Source: Lutibacter oricola (GTDB lineage Bacteria; Bacteroidota; Bacteroidia; Flavobacteriales; Flavobacteriaceae). Taken from it: a DNA stretch of 64,000 nucleotides. Position 1 is the first letter of the stretch; every line of letters starts with the position of its first letter. The position numbers were made by a program, and so were the translations under genes. Where the stretch lies: contig NZ_FNNJ01000008.1 in NCBI RefSeq assembly GCF_900106565.1, forward strand, positions 62,001 to 126,000, in the 5' to 3' direction. The notes under the pieces were generated by a model. That model saw only the letters and a program-made list of their open reading frames with translations, had not been told where the DNA came from and did not search any database. Positions 51,074 through 60,683 of this stretch are shown here, piece by piece.

Positions 51074-53890
51074 TTAATGTGCTTCTAACCAGTTTAATCC
51101 CTCGCCTAAATCTACAGTTAAAGGAACAGATAATTTAAAAGCGTTTTCCATTTCTGTTTTAATTAAAGTAGTTAAGGTTTCTTTTTCGCTATTGTGCATA
51201 TCAAAAACCAATTCATCATGCACTTGTAAAAGCATTTTAGAATTAAAATTTTGTTCTATAAGTTTTTGCTGAATTTTAATCATTGCAATTTTAATTATGT
51301 CTGCAGCGCTACCTTGTATTGGAGCGTTAACAGCATTTCGTTCATCAGCCGATCGAACAATTGCATTTTGAGAGTTTATATTTTTTAAATACCTACGTCT
51401 TCCTAATACTGTTTCAACATAACCATTTTCTCTTGCTAGATCTACTTGTTTTGCAATGTATGCTTTTAACTTTGGAAAGGTTTCGTAATAATTATCTATT
51501 AGTTCTTTAGCTTCTTTTCGAGATTTTTTTAATTGTTGTGCTAATGTAAAAGCTCCTTGACCGTATATAATACCAAAGTTTACAGCTTTTGCATCGCTTC
51601 TTTGAGAGCGTGTAACCTCTTCTAAAGGGATATTAAAAACTTTTGCAGCTGTAGAGGCGTGAATATCTTCTCCTTTATTAAAGGATTCTATCATACTTTC
51701 ATCTTCACTTAAAGCAGCAATAATTCTTAGTTCAATTTGTGAATAATCGGCTGCTAGTAGCGTATAGTTTTTATCTCTTGGTACAAATGCTTTTCTAACC
51801 TGTTTTCCGCGTTCTGTTCTAATTGGTATATTTTGTAAGTTTGGATTGTTAGAGCTTAATCTACCTGTGGCAGCAACTGCTTGGCTATATGTTGTATGAA
51901 TTCTATTTGTAGTTTTATTTACTTCATTAGGTAAAGCATCTACATAAGTATTTTTTAATTTAACTAAACCTCTCCATTCTAAAATTTCACGGACAATTTC
52001 GTGTTCAGCGGCAAGTTTAGATAAAATTTCTTCGCCTGTAGCATATTGTCCTGTTTTGGTTTTTTTAGGTTTTTCAACCAGTTTTAAATGATCAAAAAGA
52101 ACATCTCCTAATTGTTTAGGTGATGCTAAGTTAAATTCAACTTCAGCTTTTTTATAAATTGAAGTTTCTAATGTTACTATGTCATTGTTTAAGGCTTCAG
52201 AAAGTGAATTTAAAAACTCACTATCCATATTTACACCTTCTAATTCCATTGAAGCTAATACCTTTAATACGGGTAATTCAATATTATTGTATAACTTGGT
52301 AAGATTGTTTTTTTCTAAATCTTCTTCAAAAAGTTGTTTTATTTGAAACGTTAAATCGGAATTTTCTATTGCGTACGTAGCTTGTTTTTCAATTGGTATT
52401 TGAGGAAATGAAAGTTGGTTTTTTCCTTTTTTCCCGATTAGAGATTCTAATGTTTGTGGACGATAGTTTAAATAAGTCTCAGCCAATACATTTAAATCGT
52501 GTCGCATATCTGGGTGTAATAAATAATGCGCTAGTTTGGTGTCAAACAATTTACCTTTTAATTGTATGTTGAAATTAATTAATGTTTTGCTGAAGTCTTT
52601 AATGTTTTGGCTAATTTTTTCGATAGCTTCATTTTCGAAAAATGGTTTTAAGTCTTCTAGTATTTCTTTTGAATTATCATCATTAATTATAATGTAGTAA
52701 CCTTTTCCTTTTTCGTAAGAGAAAGAAATTCCAATAATTTTAGTTTCAAAAAGTATATCGCCTTCAGTTTCTATATGAAAAGCAACTGAAGTTTGTTCTT
52801 CTAATTTTTTAATAAATAACTTGCGAGCTATTGGCGTATTAATATATTGGTATACTTGGTTTGTGTTTTCAGCCTCATTATAACCTGAGTTTGTGTCTGT
52901 GCTTTCGGCAGGTGCGGCAAATAAATCGAATTGTTGACCTGTTGAAGGAGTAGCTTTTTTTGAAGTTTTAGTATCTGAGTTGGTTTCTTCTGTTTTTGGT
53001 GCTACGTTAACGTTGAAAATTTTAGACATGCTTTCTGCAATTCGTCTAAATTCTAATTCTTTAAAAATTTCATTTGTTTTTTCAAAATCTGGAGAGTTCA
53101 ATTCGAAATCTTGTTCATGAAATTCAACAGGGCAATCTAAAATTATGGTAGCTAATTTTTTTGATAGAAGTCCAAGCTCTTTATTAGCTTCAACTTTTTC
53201 TTTCATTTTACCTTTTAACTCGTGTGTGTTTTCTAATAGCCCTTCCATACTTCCGTAGGCTTTTAAAAACTTTTTAGCAGTTTTATCTCCAACACCTGGT
53301 AAACCTGGAATATTGTCAACTGCATCTCCCATCATTCCTAAATAATCTATTACTTGTTCAGGTCTTTCTATTTCAAATCTTTTTTGAACTTCAGGAATTC
53401 CCCAAATTTCAATACCATTACCCATTCTAGCAGGTCGATACATAAAAATGTTTTCAGAAACTAGCTGAGCAAAATCTTTATCGGGTGTTACCATATAGGT
53501 TTGGTAGCCTGCTTTTTCTGCTTGTTTAGAAAGGGTTCCAATTAAATCATCTGCCTCGAAACCTTCTTTTTCAATAATTGGAATGTGCATTGCTTTTAAT
53601 ATTTCTTGAATATATGGTACTGCAATTTTAATAGCTTCAGGAGTTTCTTGTCTGTTTGATTTATATTCGGGAAAAGCTTCGTTTCTGAGGTGAGAGCCTC
53701 CTTTATCAAAGGCAACTGCTAAATGATCTGGTTTTTCTCTTTTAATTACATCTAATAAAGAATTAGTAAAACCTAATATGGCAGAAGTGTCCATTCCTTT
53801 AGAATTAATTCTTGGATTTTTAATTAGAGCGTAATAACCTCTAAAAATTAATGCAAAGGCATCTAGTAAAAAAAGTCGTTTTTGTTGCAT
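51074..53890 (-). CDS. polA: DNA polymerase I
   Basis: A 938-residue family A polymerase. The N-terminal 5'-3' nuclease (about 1-290) has FLLDAFALIFRGYYAL, FEADDLIGTL and MGDAVDNIPGLPGVGDKTA. A low-complexity linker (300-345) follows. The 3'-5' exonuclease-like domain (about 350-520) has lost key acidic residues: His372 stands where the first Asp of motif I is expected, Phe433 replaces the motif II Asp, and Asn510 replaces the motif III Asp. The polymerase domain is intact, with DYSQIELRIIAAL, a YGQGAF helix and LQVHDELVFD. It serves gap filling and Okazaki maturation; proofreading is probably absent. Confidence 0.96.
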   Translation of the reverse strand: MQQKRLFLLDAFALIFRGYYALIKNPRINSKGMDTSAILGFTNSLLDVIKREKPDHLAVAFDKGGSHLRNEAFPEYKSNRQETPEAIKIAVPYIQEILKAMHIPIIEKEGFEADDLIGTLSKQAEKAGYQTYMVTPDKDFAQLVSENIFMYRPARMGNGIEIWGIPEVQKRFEIERPEQVIDYLGMMGDAVDNIPGLPGVGDKTAKKFLKAYGSMEGLLENTHELKGKMKEKVEANKELGLLSKKLATIILDCPVEFHEQDFELNSPDFEKTNEIFKELEFRRIAESMSKIFNVNVAPKTEETNSDTKTSKKATPSTGQQFDLFAAPAESTDTNSGYNEAENTNQVYQYINTPIARKLFIKKLEEQTSVAFHIETEGDILFETKIIGISFSYEKGKGYYIIINDDNSKEILEDLKPFFENEAIEKISQNIKDFSKTLINFNIQLKGKLFDTKLAHYLLHPDMRHDLNVLAETYLNYRPQTLESLIGKKGKNQLSFPQIPIEKQATYAIENSDLTFQIKQLFEEDLEKNNLTKLYNNIELPVLKVLASMELEGVNMDSEFLNSLSEALNNDIVTLETSIYKKAEVEFNLASPKQLGDVLFDHLKLVEKPKKTKTGQYATGEEILSKLAAEHEIVREILEWRGLVKLKNTYVDALPNEVNKTTNRIHTTYSQAVAATGRLSSNNPNLQNIPIRTERGKQVRKAFVPRDKNYTLLAADYSQIELRIIAALSEDESMIESFNKGEDIHASTAAKVFNIPLEEVTRSQRSDAKAVNFGIIYGQGAFTLAQQLKKSRKEAKELIDNYYETFPKLKAYIAKQVDLARENGYVETVLGRRRYLKNINSQNAIVRSADERNAVNAPIQGSAADIIKIAMIKIQQKLIEQNFNSKMLLQVHDELVFDMHNSEKETLTTLIKTEMENAFKLSVPLTVDLGEGLNWLEAH

Positions 53891-53993
53891 AAATGGCGCT
53901 TTATTGTAAATATTTGGTAAAATATGATTAATGTCATTTTATTTTTTGGTTTTTCATCTTAAATTTAGGGTATCAATCCCTAATCCCTACAAG

Positions 53994-55946
53994 ATGAAAC
54001 AAAACTATTTTGTTTTATTAACTATATGTATCTTTTATTTGCAGTCTGTTAGATGTCAGATTGCAAATGAAGGAACATTGCAAATCAATAATTCTACTAC
54101 AGTTTATTTTGGTGCTGAATATACAAATAATTCAGGCGGAATTCACAATTGTCACGGTGATTTATATTTAAATAGTAATTTTATAAATAATGGAATTACT
54201 TCAGCTAATTCAGGTACAACTATTTTTTCAAGTTCATCTAATTTAATTCAAACAATTTCAGGAGATTCAGATACTTTTAACTTTTATAATTTAACAATAA
54301 ATCAGACAGCCGTAAATAATAAAGGTGTATTGGTTTCTGATAACATAGGTGTTTTAGTTAAAAATGCTGTTAATTTAACCGATGGAGATTTAAGGCTAGC
54401 TGGTGAATCTCAACTTGTGCAAACTCATACAGGAACTAGTTTAAATACATCTGTTTCTGGAAAATTACATATTGATCAGCAAGGGTATGCTTCAGCATAT
54501 GGCTATAATCATTGGAGTTCACCAGTTAATAATGGTGGTGTTTTTATATTTAATAGTGCATTGTATGATGGTACAGATGCAGATTTAAACCCATTTGATT
54601 CTCAGCAAGTTTTATTTAATTCAGGGAGTCCTTATAATGGGTTACCTTCGGTAATAGATGGTTCTGGAAATGTTACAACTCCGTTAACAGTAAATACAAC
54701 TTGGCTGTATAAATTTTCCAGAGGAGGAACAAATGATTATGGAAGTTGGATTAAACTTGACGAAACAAGTGATCTTGTTCCTGGTGAGGGTTATTTAATG
54801 AAAGGAACTAATACTACTGATCCAACTCAAAATTATGTGTTTAGAGGAACTCCAAATGATGGAGATTATTCTTTTCCTGTTGGACCAGATGAATCTAATT
54901 TATTTGGAAATCCTTACCCTAGTTCTTTAGACGCAAAAAAGTTTATAGAAGATAACATATCTGTTTTTGATGGTACACTTACTTTTTGGGTAGAAGGCGG
55001 GTCTCCGAGTCATTATTTATCAGATTATGTGGGAGGTTATGCAACAAGAAATTTAACAACAGGAGTTTCAGCTTCTGTAAGCCCTTTAGGTGCTGGTTTT
55101 GGTTCTGCCGATAATAGTGTTCCAACACAGTTTATTGCTGTGGGACAAGGTTTTTTTATTAATACAGACGCTGAAGGAACTGTAGACTTCAAAAACTCAC
55201 AAAGATCATATAAAAGTGAGGCTTTAGGAGAAACTATTCATTATAGAACTTCAGAAGAACAAAATAGTTTTATAAGAATTGGTTATGAGGATCCAGAAGG
55301 TTTTCATAGACAAATAGCACTTGGGTTTTTGCCAGGTTCTGTTGCGGATTTAAATTATAACCAAGGTTATGATGCTTTGATTTCAGATGAGAGAGAAGAT
55401 GAATTGTTTTTTGTTATAGAGAATGATTTATCTAAGAAATATGTAATTCAAGGTGTTGGTGAATATAGAAGCACCTATGAGTTTGATCTAGGATTAATAA
55501 TGACCGAAGAAGGATCACACACAATAATGTTGGATGGAGTTGAAAATTTTAATGATGATGTTTTTATTAAAGATGAAGAATTGGGAATAGTGTATGATTT
55601 AAATGAAGAAAACTATAATGTACTATTGTCTCCAGGAAGTTATTTAAATAGATTTAAGTTGGTATTTATAAATAGTGGAACGTTAAATGTAAATGACATT
55701 GAGCAAAAATCTTTAAATGTGTTTTTTAATTCTATTGATAAAAAAATTACAATTCTAAATCCAAATTATAAGAATATTTCTAATCTAAATATTTTTAATA
55801 GTGTAGGTCAAAATGTAATGAGTCGCTTTATTAGCAATAATATATCAGATAGAATAGAATTGCCTTTTAATGTTTCAGAAGGAATTTATTATGTGAAAAT
55901 AATTGTAAATGGAAAAGAAGAGAGTTATAAAATTTTAAACCTATAA
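53994..55946 (+). CDS. Secreted surface protein with T9SS C-terminal sorting domain
   Basis: A 650-residue protein using ATG 53994; a longer frame from 53931 adds residues unlike a signal peptide. The Sec signal peptide ends at VRCQ (residue 22). The mature part is a Thr/Asn/Gly-rich beta-structured protein with [22 protein letters not shown] and [16 protein letters not shown] segments common in flavobacterial cell-surface proteins. The last 80 residues (from about 570) resemble a type IX sorting domain, with [18 protein letters not shown] and a terminal [19 protein letters not shown]. It is expected to be secreted and attached to the surface or released. No enzymatic domain is recognised. 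The next gene is 2 bp away. Confidence 0.82.
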   Translation: MKQNYFVLLTICIFYLQSVRCQIANEGTLQINNSTTVYFGAEYTNNSGGIHNCHGDLYLNSNFINNGITSANSGTTIFSSSSNLIQTISGDSDTFNFYNLTINQTAVNNKGVLVSDNIGVLVKNAVNLTDGDLRLAGESQLVQTHTGTSLNTSVSGKLHIDQQGYASAYGYNHWSSPVNNGGVFIFNSALYDGTDADLNPFDSQQVLFNSGSPYNGLPSVIDGSGNVTTPLTVNTTWLYKFSRGGTNDYGSWIKLDETSDLVPGEGYLMKGTNTTDPTQNYVFRGTPNDGDYSFPVGPDESNLFGNPYPSSLDAKKFIEDNISVFDGTLTFWVEGGSPSHYLSDYVGGYATRNLTTGVSASVSPLGAGFGSADNSVPTQFIAVGQGFFINTDAEGTVDFKNSQRSYKSEALGETIHYRTSEEQNSFIRIGYEDPEGFHRQIALGFLPGSVADLNYNQGYDALISDEREDELFFVIENDLSKKYVIQGVGEYRSTYEFDLGLIMTEEGSHTIMLDGVENFNDDVFIKDEELGIVYDLNEENYNVLLSPGSYLNRFKLVFINSGTLNVNDIEQKSLNVFFNSIDKKITILNPNYKNISNLNIFNSVGQNVMSRFISNNISDRIELPFNVSEGIYYVKIIVNGKEESYKILNL

Positions 55947-55948
55947 AA

Positions 55949-56977
55949 ATGAAAAAAGGATCATTTAAAATACATTTAATACTTTTTGTATTATTGTTTT
56001 TTACGGTAAACATTCATGCACAAGTTGGGGTTGGTACTACAACTCCTGACGCATCATCAATGCTAGATGTACAATCAACTACAAAAGGGATGTTAATTCC
56101 TAGAATGACAACAACACAAAGAGAAGCGATAAGTTCTCCTGCAAATGGATTATTAGTTTTCGATACAGTTACGGATACTTTTTGGTTTTATTCAATTGCT
56201 TGGGAAGAGCTGGTAAGCGGATCAGCAAGTACTAGTATTAAAGATGCCGATGATGATACAAAAATAGAAGTTGAAAAAAATGCCGATGATGATAAAATTA
56301 GATTGTCAACTCTAGGTAATGAAAGAATGACTATTGATAAAGATGGTAATACTAGAATTGGTGACGGAGTAAATAACACTTATATTGAAGATGACGGTTC
56401 TTTAAGTTATGAAGGTACAGCAACACGTTATGATGATTTAAAAGTACCTGTTTTTTCTACAAATAGAGACGGGTCTAAACCACCAAATTTTTATTGGTTT
56501 CAAGATGTGAATGGTGGAAGTGGTGATGGAAGTCAAGGTGTTTTTGCGTATTGGTTTGATAAAAATAACGAGGAAGAAGTGTATTTTATGGTGCAAATGC
56601 CACATGGTTGGAGCGAAGGAACTGATATTTACCCGCATATTCATTGGTCTGCAAAATCTAATGTTGGCTCAAGTAAAGTAAAATGGGGGTTAGAGTATAC
56701 TTGGTCTAATGTTGGGGATGCTTTTGGAGCTTCGACAATTATTTACGGAAGTGATCCTGTTGCTACTTATGCTCCTATTTCGGCATATGAACATGCCATT
56801 ACTCCATTACCTACAATGTCAGGTACAGGAAAATCATTATCAAGTATGATAATATGTAGAGTTTTTAGAGACGCAACAGATAGCGAAGATAATTATGGAG
56901 CTGATGCAGGTTTGTTGGAAATTGATTTCCATTATCAAATAGATTCAGATGGAAGTAGAGAGCAGTATGTAAAATAA
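55949..56977 (+). CDS. Secreted tail-fibre-like surface protein of unknown function
   Basis: A 342-residue protein with a Sec signal peptide ending NIHAQ. The mature start [37 protein letters not shown] is the collar-like repeat seen in many Bacteroidota surface proteins. A bead of Asp-rich segments ([20 protein letters not shown]) follows, and a C-terminal domain from about residue 150 has aromatic and Gly-rich strands ([20 protein letters not shown]). No sorting domain is obvious at the C terminus. It is 2 bp downstream of the T9SS protein and co-expressed, so the two may form one surface structure. Confidence 0.75.
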   Translation: MKKGSFKIHLILFVLLFFTVNIHAQVGVGTTTPDASSMLDVQSTTKGMLIPRMTTTQREAISSPANGLLVFDTVTDTFWFYSIAWEELVSGSASTSIKDADDDTKIEVEKNADDDKIRLSTLGNERMTIDKDGNTRIGDGVNNTYIEDDGSLSYEGTATRYDDLKVPVFSTNRDGSKPPNFYWFQDVNGGSGDGSQGVFAYWFDKNNEEEVYFMVQMPHGWSEGTDIYPHIHWSAKSNVGSSKVKWGLEYTWSNVGDAFGASTIIYGSDPVATYAPISAYEHAITPLPTMSGTGKSLSSMIICRVFRDATDSEDNYGADAGLLEIDFHYQIDSDGSREQYVK

Positions 56978-57049
56978 ATTGAACGTTAAAAACTTCATAA
57001 AAATATTTTGTAAATATAAAGAGTCGTAAAATAAAATTAGATTTGTTTT

Positions 57050-58264
57050 ATGATTAAATGGATAATTCTTGTTGTAATCCTATTTTTAGTAGATTTTTAT
57101 GCTTTTCAAAGTGTTAAAAATATTACTAAAAATAGGGTTTTTATTGTTGGGTATTGGTTAGTTTCGTTATTAATAACTGCTAATTTTATTTATAGAATTA
57201 ATACTATAGATGGTTCTAAAGGAATTGGTCAGCCCGTAATGTTTGCTTTTGGCTTATTGGTGTTAACTATTGTTCCAAAAATAGCATTAATGTTGGTTCT
57301 TTTTGCTGAAGATATTTTTAGGGTTGGAAAACTTATTGTTGGTTTTTTTACTAGTAATTCTAATTCTGGGCTAGTAGAAAGAAGAGAGTTTGTTAGTAAA
57401 TTAGCCTTAGGTATAGCTGCAATTCCGTTTACTTCTGTTTTGTATGGTATGGTAAAAGGTAAGTACAATTACCAAGTAATAAAACACACTTTATTTTTTG
57501 ATGATCTTCCAGACGCTTTTGATGGCTTTAAGTTAACTCACTTATCGGATATTCATAGCGGAAGCTTTGATAATGCTTCTAAAATAGAATACGGAATAGA
57601 TTTAATAAACGAGCAAGCATCGGATGTAATTTTGTTTACTGGAGATTTAGTAAATAATTTGGCTGAAGAAATGGATGAATGGATTCCGTATTTTAGTAAG
57701 TTGAAAGCTAAGGATGGAAAATATTCAGTCTTAGGGAATCATGATTATGGAGAGTATATACGTTGGGAGTCTAAAGAAGCTAAAGAAAATAATTTTGAAG
57801 CTGTTAAGCAAATTCACCCAAAAATGGGTTTTAATTTGTTGTTGAATGAAAGTGTTTATTTAGAAAGAGGAAATGATAAAGTTGCTTTGGTTGGAGTCGA
57901 AAATTGGGGAACTAAATTTAAAAAAGCAGGAGATTTAAATCTCGCTTCATCTAAAATTAATAAAGAAGATTTTAAAATTTTAATGAGTCATGACCCATCT
58001 CATTGGGAAACTGAGGTTAAAGAGAATGATAAAAATTATCATTTAACATTGAGTGGACATACACACGGAATGCAATTTGGAATTGAAATTCCTGGTATAA
58101 AATGGAGTCCTGTTCAATACGTTTATAAGTATTGGGCTGGCATTTACAAAGAGTTTGGTAGATATATTAATGTAAATAGAGGTTTTGGATTTTTAGCATT
58201 CCCAGGTCGTATTGGAATATGGCCAGAAATAACAGTTATAACCTTAAAAAAATCAAAAAGCTAA
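57050..58264 (+). CDS. Membrane-anchored metallophosphoesterase
   Basis: A 404-residue protein. The first 110 residues carry about four hydrophobic helices, and a twin-arginine-like stretch ERREFVSKLALGIAA precedes the catalytic domain. The calcineurin-like motifs are LSDIHSG (about 165), FTGDLVNN, VLGNHDYG, LMSHDPSHW and LSGHTHGMQFG, giving a two-metal centre. The closest familiar relatives are YaeI/LpxH-like or lipid phosphoesterases with a membrane part. The substrate cannot be given. It is a single gene. Confidence 0.88.
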   Translation: MIKWIILVVILFLVDFYAFQSVKNITKNRVFIVGYWLVSLLITANFIYRINTIDGSKGIGQPVMFAFGLLVLTIVPKIALMLVLFAEDIFRVGKLIVGFFTSNSNSGLVERREFVSKLALGIAAIPFTSVLYGMVKGKYNYQVIKHTLFFDDLPDAFDGFKLTHLSDIHSGSFDNASKIEYGIDLINEQASDVILFTGDLVNNLAEEMDEWIPYFSKLKAKDGKYSVLGNHDYGEYIRWESKEAKENNFEAVKQIHPKMGFNLLLNESVYLERGNDKVALVGVENWGTKFKKAGDLNLASSKINKEDFKILMSHDPSHWETEVKENDKNYHLTLSGHTHGMQFGIEIPGIKWSPVQYVYKYWAGIYKEFGRYINVNRGFGFLAFPGRIGIWPEITVITLKKSKS

Positions 58265-58318
58265 ATTTTACACATAGAATTGGGCTAAAATTGTTATTTA
58301 ATTAATGATATGTTTAAA

Positions 58319-58344
58319 AATGTGAAATAAAGATAATTCACATT
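58319..58344. repeat. Inverted repeat between the phosphoesterase and serB
   Basis: AATGTGAA (58319-58326) and TTCACATT (58337-58344) form an 8-bp perfect inverted repeat with a 10-nt A/T spacer. It could be a hairpin at the phosphoesterase 3' end or an operator for serB. There is no T run after it. Confidence 0.45.
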
Positions 58345-58410
58345 AATTTAAATAGTAACTACTTGGTTGTTATCAAAAAAAGTACCAATTTCACGGTTCT
58401 TAAATTAATT

Positions 58411-59634
58411 ATGGCAACAGAAATTTTCTTATTAAATATATCAGGTCAAGATAAACCAGGTTTAACTGCAGCATTAACTGATGTTCTTTCAGAATACGGA
58501 GCAAAAATTTTAGATATTGGTCAAGCAAATATTCATGATACGCTATCATTAGGTATGATGTTTGAAATTCAATCTGGAGAAAAATCTGCAGCAGTACTTA
58601 AAGATTTACTTTTTAAAGCGTATGAGTTAGGTATTACTGCAAAATTTAATCCTGTATCTTTAGATGATTATGAAAAGTGGGTTACACTTCAAGGTAAAGA
58701 CAGGTATATTATAACCATTTTAGGCGAAAAATTAGAAGCAGAACAAATATCTGAGGTAACAAAAGTAATTTCAGAAAAGAATTTAAATATAGATTCAATT
58801 AAAAGATTAACTGGACGTTTGTCTTTGGTGAAAGAAGAAGAATATCCTAGAGCATCTATACAGTTATCTATAAGAGGAAAAATTGATTGTAAAGCTGAAT
58901 TTACAGAGAAGTTTATGCAAATTTCTCAAGATTTAGATGTAGATATAGCTTTTCAAGAAGATAATATTTATAGAAGAAATAGGCGTTTGGTATGTTTTGA
59001 TATGGATTCTACGTTAATTCAAACTGAGGTTATTGATGAATTAGCTATGCGCGCAGGTGTTGGAGATCGGGTAAAGGAAATTACAGAATCTGCAATGAAC
59101 GGGGAAATTGATTTTAAAGAAAGTTTTAAAGAACGAATGAAGCTTTTAAAAGGTTTAAATGAAGATGTTTTAAAAGATATTGCGGTTAATTTACCTATTA
59201 CAAAAGGAGCAAGACGATTAATTGATGCGCTAAAAAGTTACGGATTTAAAACAGCTATATTATCAGGTGGGTTCACTTATTTTGGACACTATTTGCAGAA
59301 AGAATTAGGTATGGATTATGTGTATGCCAATCAGTTAGAAATTGAAGATGGTAAACTTACAGGTAATTATTTAGGGCCAATAGTAGATGGTGATAAAAAA
59401 GCAGAATACCTTAGAGAAATAGCTAAAAAAGAAGGGATAGATATTGGTCAAACAATTGCAGTAGGTGATGGGGCTAATGATTTAGCAATGCTTAATATTG
59501 CTGGTTTAGGTATAGCATTTCACGCAAAACCAAAAGTAAAAAACAATGCTCAAAGTTCTATTTCAAGTATTGGTTTAGATGGTGTATTGTATCTTTTAGG
59601 TTATCACGATAGGCAAATAGATTTACTTGATTAA
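58411..59634 (+). CDS. serB: Phosphoserine phosphatase with N-terminal ACT domains
   Basis: A 407-residue protein from ATG 58411. The frame from 58363 has an unconserved 16-residue start and is rejected. Two ACT-like domains occupy about 1-170 (EIFLLNISGQDKPGLTAALTDVL at the start) and could bind serine. The HAD domain has the nucleophile motif VCFDMDSTLIQTEVIDELA (about 193-211), LSGGFTYFG, and the metal motif VGDGANDLAML. It makes serine from phosphoserine. The upstream 140 bp holds an inverted repeat but no clear promoter. Confidence 0.95.
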   Translation: MATEIFLLNISGQDKPGLTAALTDVLSEYGAKILDIGQANIHDTLSLGMMFEIQSGEKSAAVLKDLLFKAYELGITAKFNPVSLDDYEKWVTLQGKDRYIITILGEKLEAEQISEVTKVISEKNLNIDSIKRLTGRLSLVKEEEYPRASIQLSIRGKIDCKAEFTEKFMQISQDLDVDIAFQEDNIYRRNRRLVCFDMDSTLIQTEVIDELAMRAGVGDRVKEITESAMNGEIDFKESFKERMKLLKGLNEDVLKDIAVNLPITKGARRLIDALKSYGFKTAILSGGFTYFGHYLQKELGMDYVYANQLEIEDGKLTGNYLGPIVDGDKKAEYLREIAKKEGIDIGQTIAVGDGANDLAMLNIAGLGIAFHAKPKVKNNAQSSISSIGLDGVLYLLGYHDRQIDLLD

Positions 59635-59740
59635 AATTGCTCTAAATAGGTAAAATTGCCTTTATTCAATTAAAATGTTACATTTGTAAGTATACAACTC
59701 CTTATATTATAAGGTGTTTGTTCCAAAAAAAGAATGAAAT

Positions 59741-60037
59741 ATGGCAAAATTTGGAGAATTAATTAGTTCAGATATACCCGTTTTAATCGATTTTTATACG
59801 GAGTGGGAAGAAGATACCGATAGCTTACATAGTAAGCTTAGAGATGTTGCTGCTGCTTTAGGTGATAAAGCCAAAGTTATAAAAATAGATATAGATAAAA
59901 ATGAAACTTTAGCTAATGCCTTGAGAATAAAAGGGAATCCAACTTTTATTATTTATAAAGATGGTGAAATGAAATGGCGCCAATCTGGAGATCAGGATGC
60001 AAATACGCTTATTAGTCTAGTTGAAAAGTATTATTAA
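59741..60037 (+). CDS. Thioredoxin-fold protein lacking the CxxC motif
   Basis: A 98-residue thioredoxin-like protein: VLIDFYTEWEEDTDSLH then the KVIKIDIDKNETLANALRIKGNPTFIIYKDGE half with a retained cis-Pro at about residue 67. At the redox site Glu23 and Thr26 stand where the two active-site Cys of WCxxC belong, so it cannot form the disulfide. It has no signal peptide and is cytosolic. Relatives with the same loss are probably widespread in Flavobacteriaceae. It may be a chaperone or scaffolding protein. It is followed by a convergent gene overlapping by 4 bases. Confidence 0.85.
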   Translation: MAKFGELISSDIPVLIDFYTEWEEDTDSLHSKLRDVAAALGDKAKVIKIDIDKNETLANALRIKGNPTFIIYKDGEMKWRQSGDQDANTLISLVEKYY

Positions 60038-60675
60038 TCTAAAGCGTTGAATTTATATCCTTGTGCTGTGTAATACTCTAGTATTTGCGGTAAAACAAAT
60101 TTTACTTTATTAGCAGCTTTTATGCTGTCATGAAAAACAATAATACTTCCATTTGTTGTGTTTTCTATTACATTGTGTAAACACTTTTCGTTTGAAATTT
60201 CTGTATCGAAATCGGCACTTAATACATCCCACATTATAATTTTATACCCTTTTTTACGAAGCTTTTTACTAACACTAAGTTTTAATTTTCCGTAAGGAGG
60301 TCTAAATAATTTACTATTTTGATGTTTTGATTGGTTTATTTGTGTTTCTGCTAAATCAACATTTTTTAAAAACTCAACATCTGGCGTGCTCGAACTTTTT
60401 AAATGGTTATTGGTATGGTTGCCAATAGAATGTCCTTTATCAATTATGTTTTTAAAAATATTTGGATGTTCTTTGACATTTTTTCCAATGCAAAAAAAAG
60501 TTGCTTTTGCATTATATTTATCGAGTTCATTTAATACCCAATTTGTAATGCCTTCGGTTGGACCATCGTCAAAAGTTAAATAAATTGTTTGTCCTTTCTT
60601 TTTAGAAATACTCCACACCCATTTATTGAAAAAAAGTTTAACAATATTGGGTGTTTTAACAAAGTATTTTTTCAT
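60034..60675 (-). CDS. Polysaccharide deacetylase (NodB homology) family protein
   Basis: A 213-residue carbohydrate esterase 4-type protein. The catalytic motifs are IYLTFDDGPTEG (about 33-44), GHSIGNHTNNHL with the metal-binding His pair, and LFRPPYGKLK. There is a short non-hydrophobic start, so it is probably cytosolic or anchored only weakly. It would remove N-acetyl groups from glycans such as chitin oligomers or peptidoglycan. It is 8 bp downstream of the large DUF2723 gene on the same strand and is probably co-transcribed with it. Confidence 0.92.
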   Translation of the reverse strand: MKKYFVKTPNIVKLFFNKWVWSISKKKGQTIYLTFDDGPTEGITNWVLNELDKYNAKATFFCIGKNVKEHPNIFKNIIDKGHSIGNHTNNHLKSSSTPDVEFLKNVDLAETQINQSKHQNSKLFRPPYGKLKLSVSKKLRKKGYKIIMWDVLSADFDTEISNEKCLHNVIENTTNGSIIVFHDSIKAANKVKFVLPQILEYYTAQGYKFNALD

Positions 60676-60683
60676 TATTGTAA

